From: Ga0074130 sp035565355 | GTDB taxonomy: Bacteria > Pseudomonadota > Gammaproteobacteria > Burkholderiales > Rhodocyclaceae | DNA length: 64,000 nucleotides | Assembly: GCA_035565355.1 (NCBI GenBank) | Contig: DATMSM010000029.1 | Span: 1 to 64,000 of the forward strand | Reading direction: 5' to 3' | The notes under the pieces: generated by a model | Seen by the model: the letters and a program-made list of their open reading frames with translations, nothing else | Databases searched by the model: none | Told to the model about the DNA's origin: nothing | Part shown: piece after piece, positions 63,201-64,000 of the stretch | Layout of the letters: each line of letters begins with the position of its first letter | Position numbering within the stretch: position 1 is the stretch's first letter | Position numbers and translations under genes: made by a program

Positions 63201-64000
63201 TGTTGTGCCAGATGATCGAGCGCCTCCTTGTCTTCCGGCAGGTTCACGCCGTCGGCCATAATGCGATCCAGCAGCGCTTGCGGCGAAGCCGGCAACTCAC
63301 CGACGTTGTAGCCTTCGCGCTTCAGCGCTTGAAGCATGTCGAACAGCGACTCGGGTACATTGAGGTTGTCGGCACCGATATTCTGACGGCCGGGCGGGTG
63401 GTTGTAATAGACGATGGCCACACGCTTGTCGCGATTGGCCTTGACCTGCAAGACCTGCCAGCGCTTGGCACGTGCGACCAGACGCCCGATCTCGGCATCA
63501 ACCATCTCGGGGCGACGGACTTCAAGCCCGGTGGCCTTGTCCAGTTGCGGCTTGCCTGCGGCGGCAATCACAATCGACTGGCCACTGCCCTGCAACTCGG
63601 GCAGCGCCAGGCGATATTGCACCGTATCGGCCGGCAGGCCGTCGGTGGATAGCCGCCACTGCCCAACGCTGCGTTCAGTGATGCGGATCGCCTTGAATAC
63701 CGGCACATTGAGTTGCTTGAGCGCATTGGTGACAGACTCACGTCCCTCGGCGGCGCCAACGACGAAATCCTGCAGCACCACCAGCGCCACAGGCTTGGCC
63801 GGTGCAATCAGTTGTGGCAGGCGCGCCATGGCGTCCTGCGAAACACTCCCCCAACGCGCCAGCACGGTCAGGCAGTTGATGCCCTGACGTTTCGCTTCGG
63901 CGCATACGGCATCGGCAGGTTCGGTGTCGGCATTCGCCAGATCGACGACCACCAGGCTGGGGCCGACCGGTGCATGCTGCCCTTTCCAGGCCTCTGCATC
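60257..64000 (-). CDS. cobN: CobN-family chelatase, C-terminally membrane-anchored (partial)
   Basis: The large subunit of the CobN/BchH/ChlH family; the reading frame is open to the right edge, so the N terminus is missing (at least 1247 residues present). Family landmarks include HVGRHSTYEFLPGKAAGL, VILWASDAVRDEGVMVG and HAYGLGGSAASGIAAGGG. Unlike the soluble aerobic CobN, the C terminus has a Pro/Ala-rich linker (about 100 residues from the end) and one membrane helix followed by RSRRAL. An ExbB-like and a DUF2149 gene follow. Cobalt insertion is expected from context, but a membrane-bound CobN relative working on haem is also known. Confidence 0.88.
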   Translation of the reverse strand, partial: DAEAWKGQHAPVGPSLVVVDLANADTEPADAVCAEAKRQGINCLTVLARWGSVSQDAMARLPQLIAPAKPVALVVLQDFVVGAAEGRESVTNALKQLNVPVFKAIRITERSVGQWRLSTDGLPADTVQYRLALPELQGSGQSIVIAAAGKPQLDKATGLEVRRPEMVDAEIGRLVARAKRWQVLQVKANRDKRVAIVYYNHPPGRQNIGADNLNVPESLFDMLQALKREGYNVGELPASPQALLDRIMADGVNLPEDKEALDHLAQHVNGVPQDEYARWFSTLPPRVQGEMTEGPLGRLHADVLEAERRSERAIGRARVSSVLKELDHLVAGADHPQRGKALDLLHKLEEGYLACLADSGKRKPCANMAATKNKLSALGIEGLRGWGKAPGKVMVARGRLLVPGLRFGNVFIAPQPPRGWEVDEELLHANTSVPPPHQYLAFYHWLRDDFKADVLVHVGRHSTYEFLPGKAAGLAGDDYPALIAGDLPGVYPYIVDGVGEGTQAKRRGLAVMVDHLTPPIASTPLYDQLLVLRQVVESYEASSSDTLRAQAAKTMREQVEALNLRKELEASMSDVLEVRGIGIEQADDDLLAHEIGHYLTKLQEKFMPYGLHVFGRPWSQENLALMLQSMKQGGIDDPAVTQRLKDSPKLEMAGLLTGLAGGFVPPGKGNDPLRSPEALPTGRNFHAVDGDILPTRIGYNLGNEMREKALARINPKKDTGSEGVILWASDAVRDEGVMVGFALSLLGAEPVWNPRGIVTDVKLVPNRKRRDVVVTTSGLFRDLYPNLLNLVDRGGRLALAASADTLLARDAALKPALDAALAAVPNAPRGNENLADNRVAERWLARTRTLQKQGMPIDEAGREAAWRIFGDAPGAYGTGVNRLTERSGAWRERDEIAEVYIKRMGHAYGLGGSAASGIAAGGGASIGGQPAHAALVLALGDVKRSYHGRASNLYGLLDNNDAFDYLGGMSLAVEHITGTPPEAMVLQHAEAGRADVEPLTTALLSEFRGRYLNPAWIKPMMAQGYSGARTMGQEFLENLWGWQVTRPDLVENWAWDEVKATYFDDKQKLGLNKFLSEGQNAHVKAHMLAIFMVAAEKGFWKTDAATIKQMGGELARLVTKNGLPGSGHTSPNNPMWAWLQPQLDSSDAAVLGATLSRARGEQLPASAYAASATSSSAPVTPSPVAAPAAPVPKEAVPDVQSAAKNDKRYYDVQPVESKITVSNVLLALLPIVVALFLFGLWRSRRAL

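Overview
This 64 kb window is a GC-rich, gene-dense bacterial chromosome segment. It most likely comes from a betaproteobacterium of the Rhodocyclales/Nitrosomonadales type. The grounds are the gene order pilMNOPQ-aroK-aroB-dgt-gltB-gltD-glmU-glmS, the betaproteobacterial DUF3683 FAD/Fe-S giant protein, the cyaY/lptM-lysA/mrcA neighbourhood, and an HslV with a short propeptide. This placement is inferred from synteny and protein character, not from a 16S gene. I see no rRNA, tRNA, CRISPR array, transposase or prophage gene.

Layout. (1) 0-6.2 kb: flavohaemoglobin and the NO-sensing repressor NsrR with a palindromic NsrR-type box, two MDR-family oxidoreductases around a periplasmic FKBP isomerase, tRNA-dihydrouridine synthase with a DUF3820 gene, and a small membrane ORF. 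(2) 6.3-24.5 kb, all on the minus strand: universal stress protein, glmS, glmU, gltD, gltB, dgt, aroB, aroK and the type IV pilus assembly operon pilMNOPQ. gltB is preceded by a good sigma70 promoter and two tandem NtrC-type sites, one lying inside the terminator hairpin of dgt. (3) 24.7-36 kb: penicillin-binding protein 1A, frataxin CyaY, LptM-like lipoprotein with lysA, a lipoprotein phospholipase-D protein, a DUF421 protein, a PCu(A)C copper chaperone, an AEC transporter, hslV-hslU with a duplicated hslU 5' end, and a STAS protein. (4) 36.2-42.9 kb: a probable metal (zinc) homeostasis locus with a ZnuD-like TonB receptor, a Cys/His DUF2946-like protein, a Zur-like Fur repressor and two COG0523 GTPases. 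Two copies of a TGCAA-N5-TTGCA palindrome precede the repressor and GTPase genes. (5) 42.9-49 kb: an EAL/HDOD signalling protein, beta-carbonic anhydrase and the DUF3683 oxidoreductase. (6) 48.9-64 kb: MATE exporter, then a large cobalamin region with alpha-ribazole phosphatase, cobS, cobT, cobU, cobQ, cbiB, threonine-phosphate decarboxylase, btuF, bluB and cobB. It ends with an unusual module of DUF2149 (ExbD-like), a MotA/TolQ/ExbB-like protein and a membrane-anchored CobN that runs off the right edge.

How the parts work together. gltBD and glmS/glmU share glutamine/nitrogen flow, and the NtrC sites fit that. aroK/aroB feed aromatic synthesis. The cobalamin genes cover amidation (CobB, CobQ), aminopropanol arm formation (threonine-phosphate decarboxylase, CbiB), nucleotide loop assembly (CobU, CobT, BluB, CobS, phosphatase) and uptake (BtuF). 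They are packed in overlapping divergent and convergent units. The most unusual element is the CobN C-terminal membrane anchor beside a proton-channel-like pair, which suggests a chelatase coupled to membrane energy.
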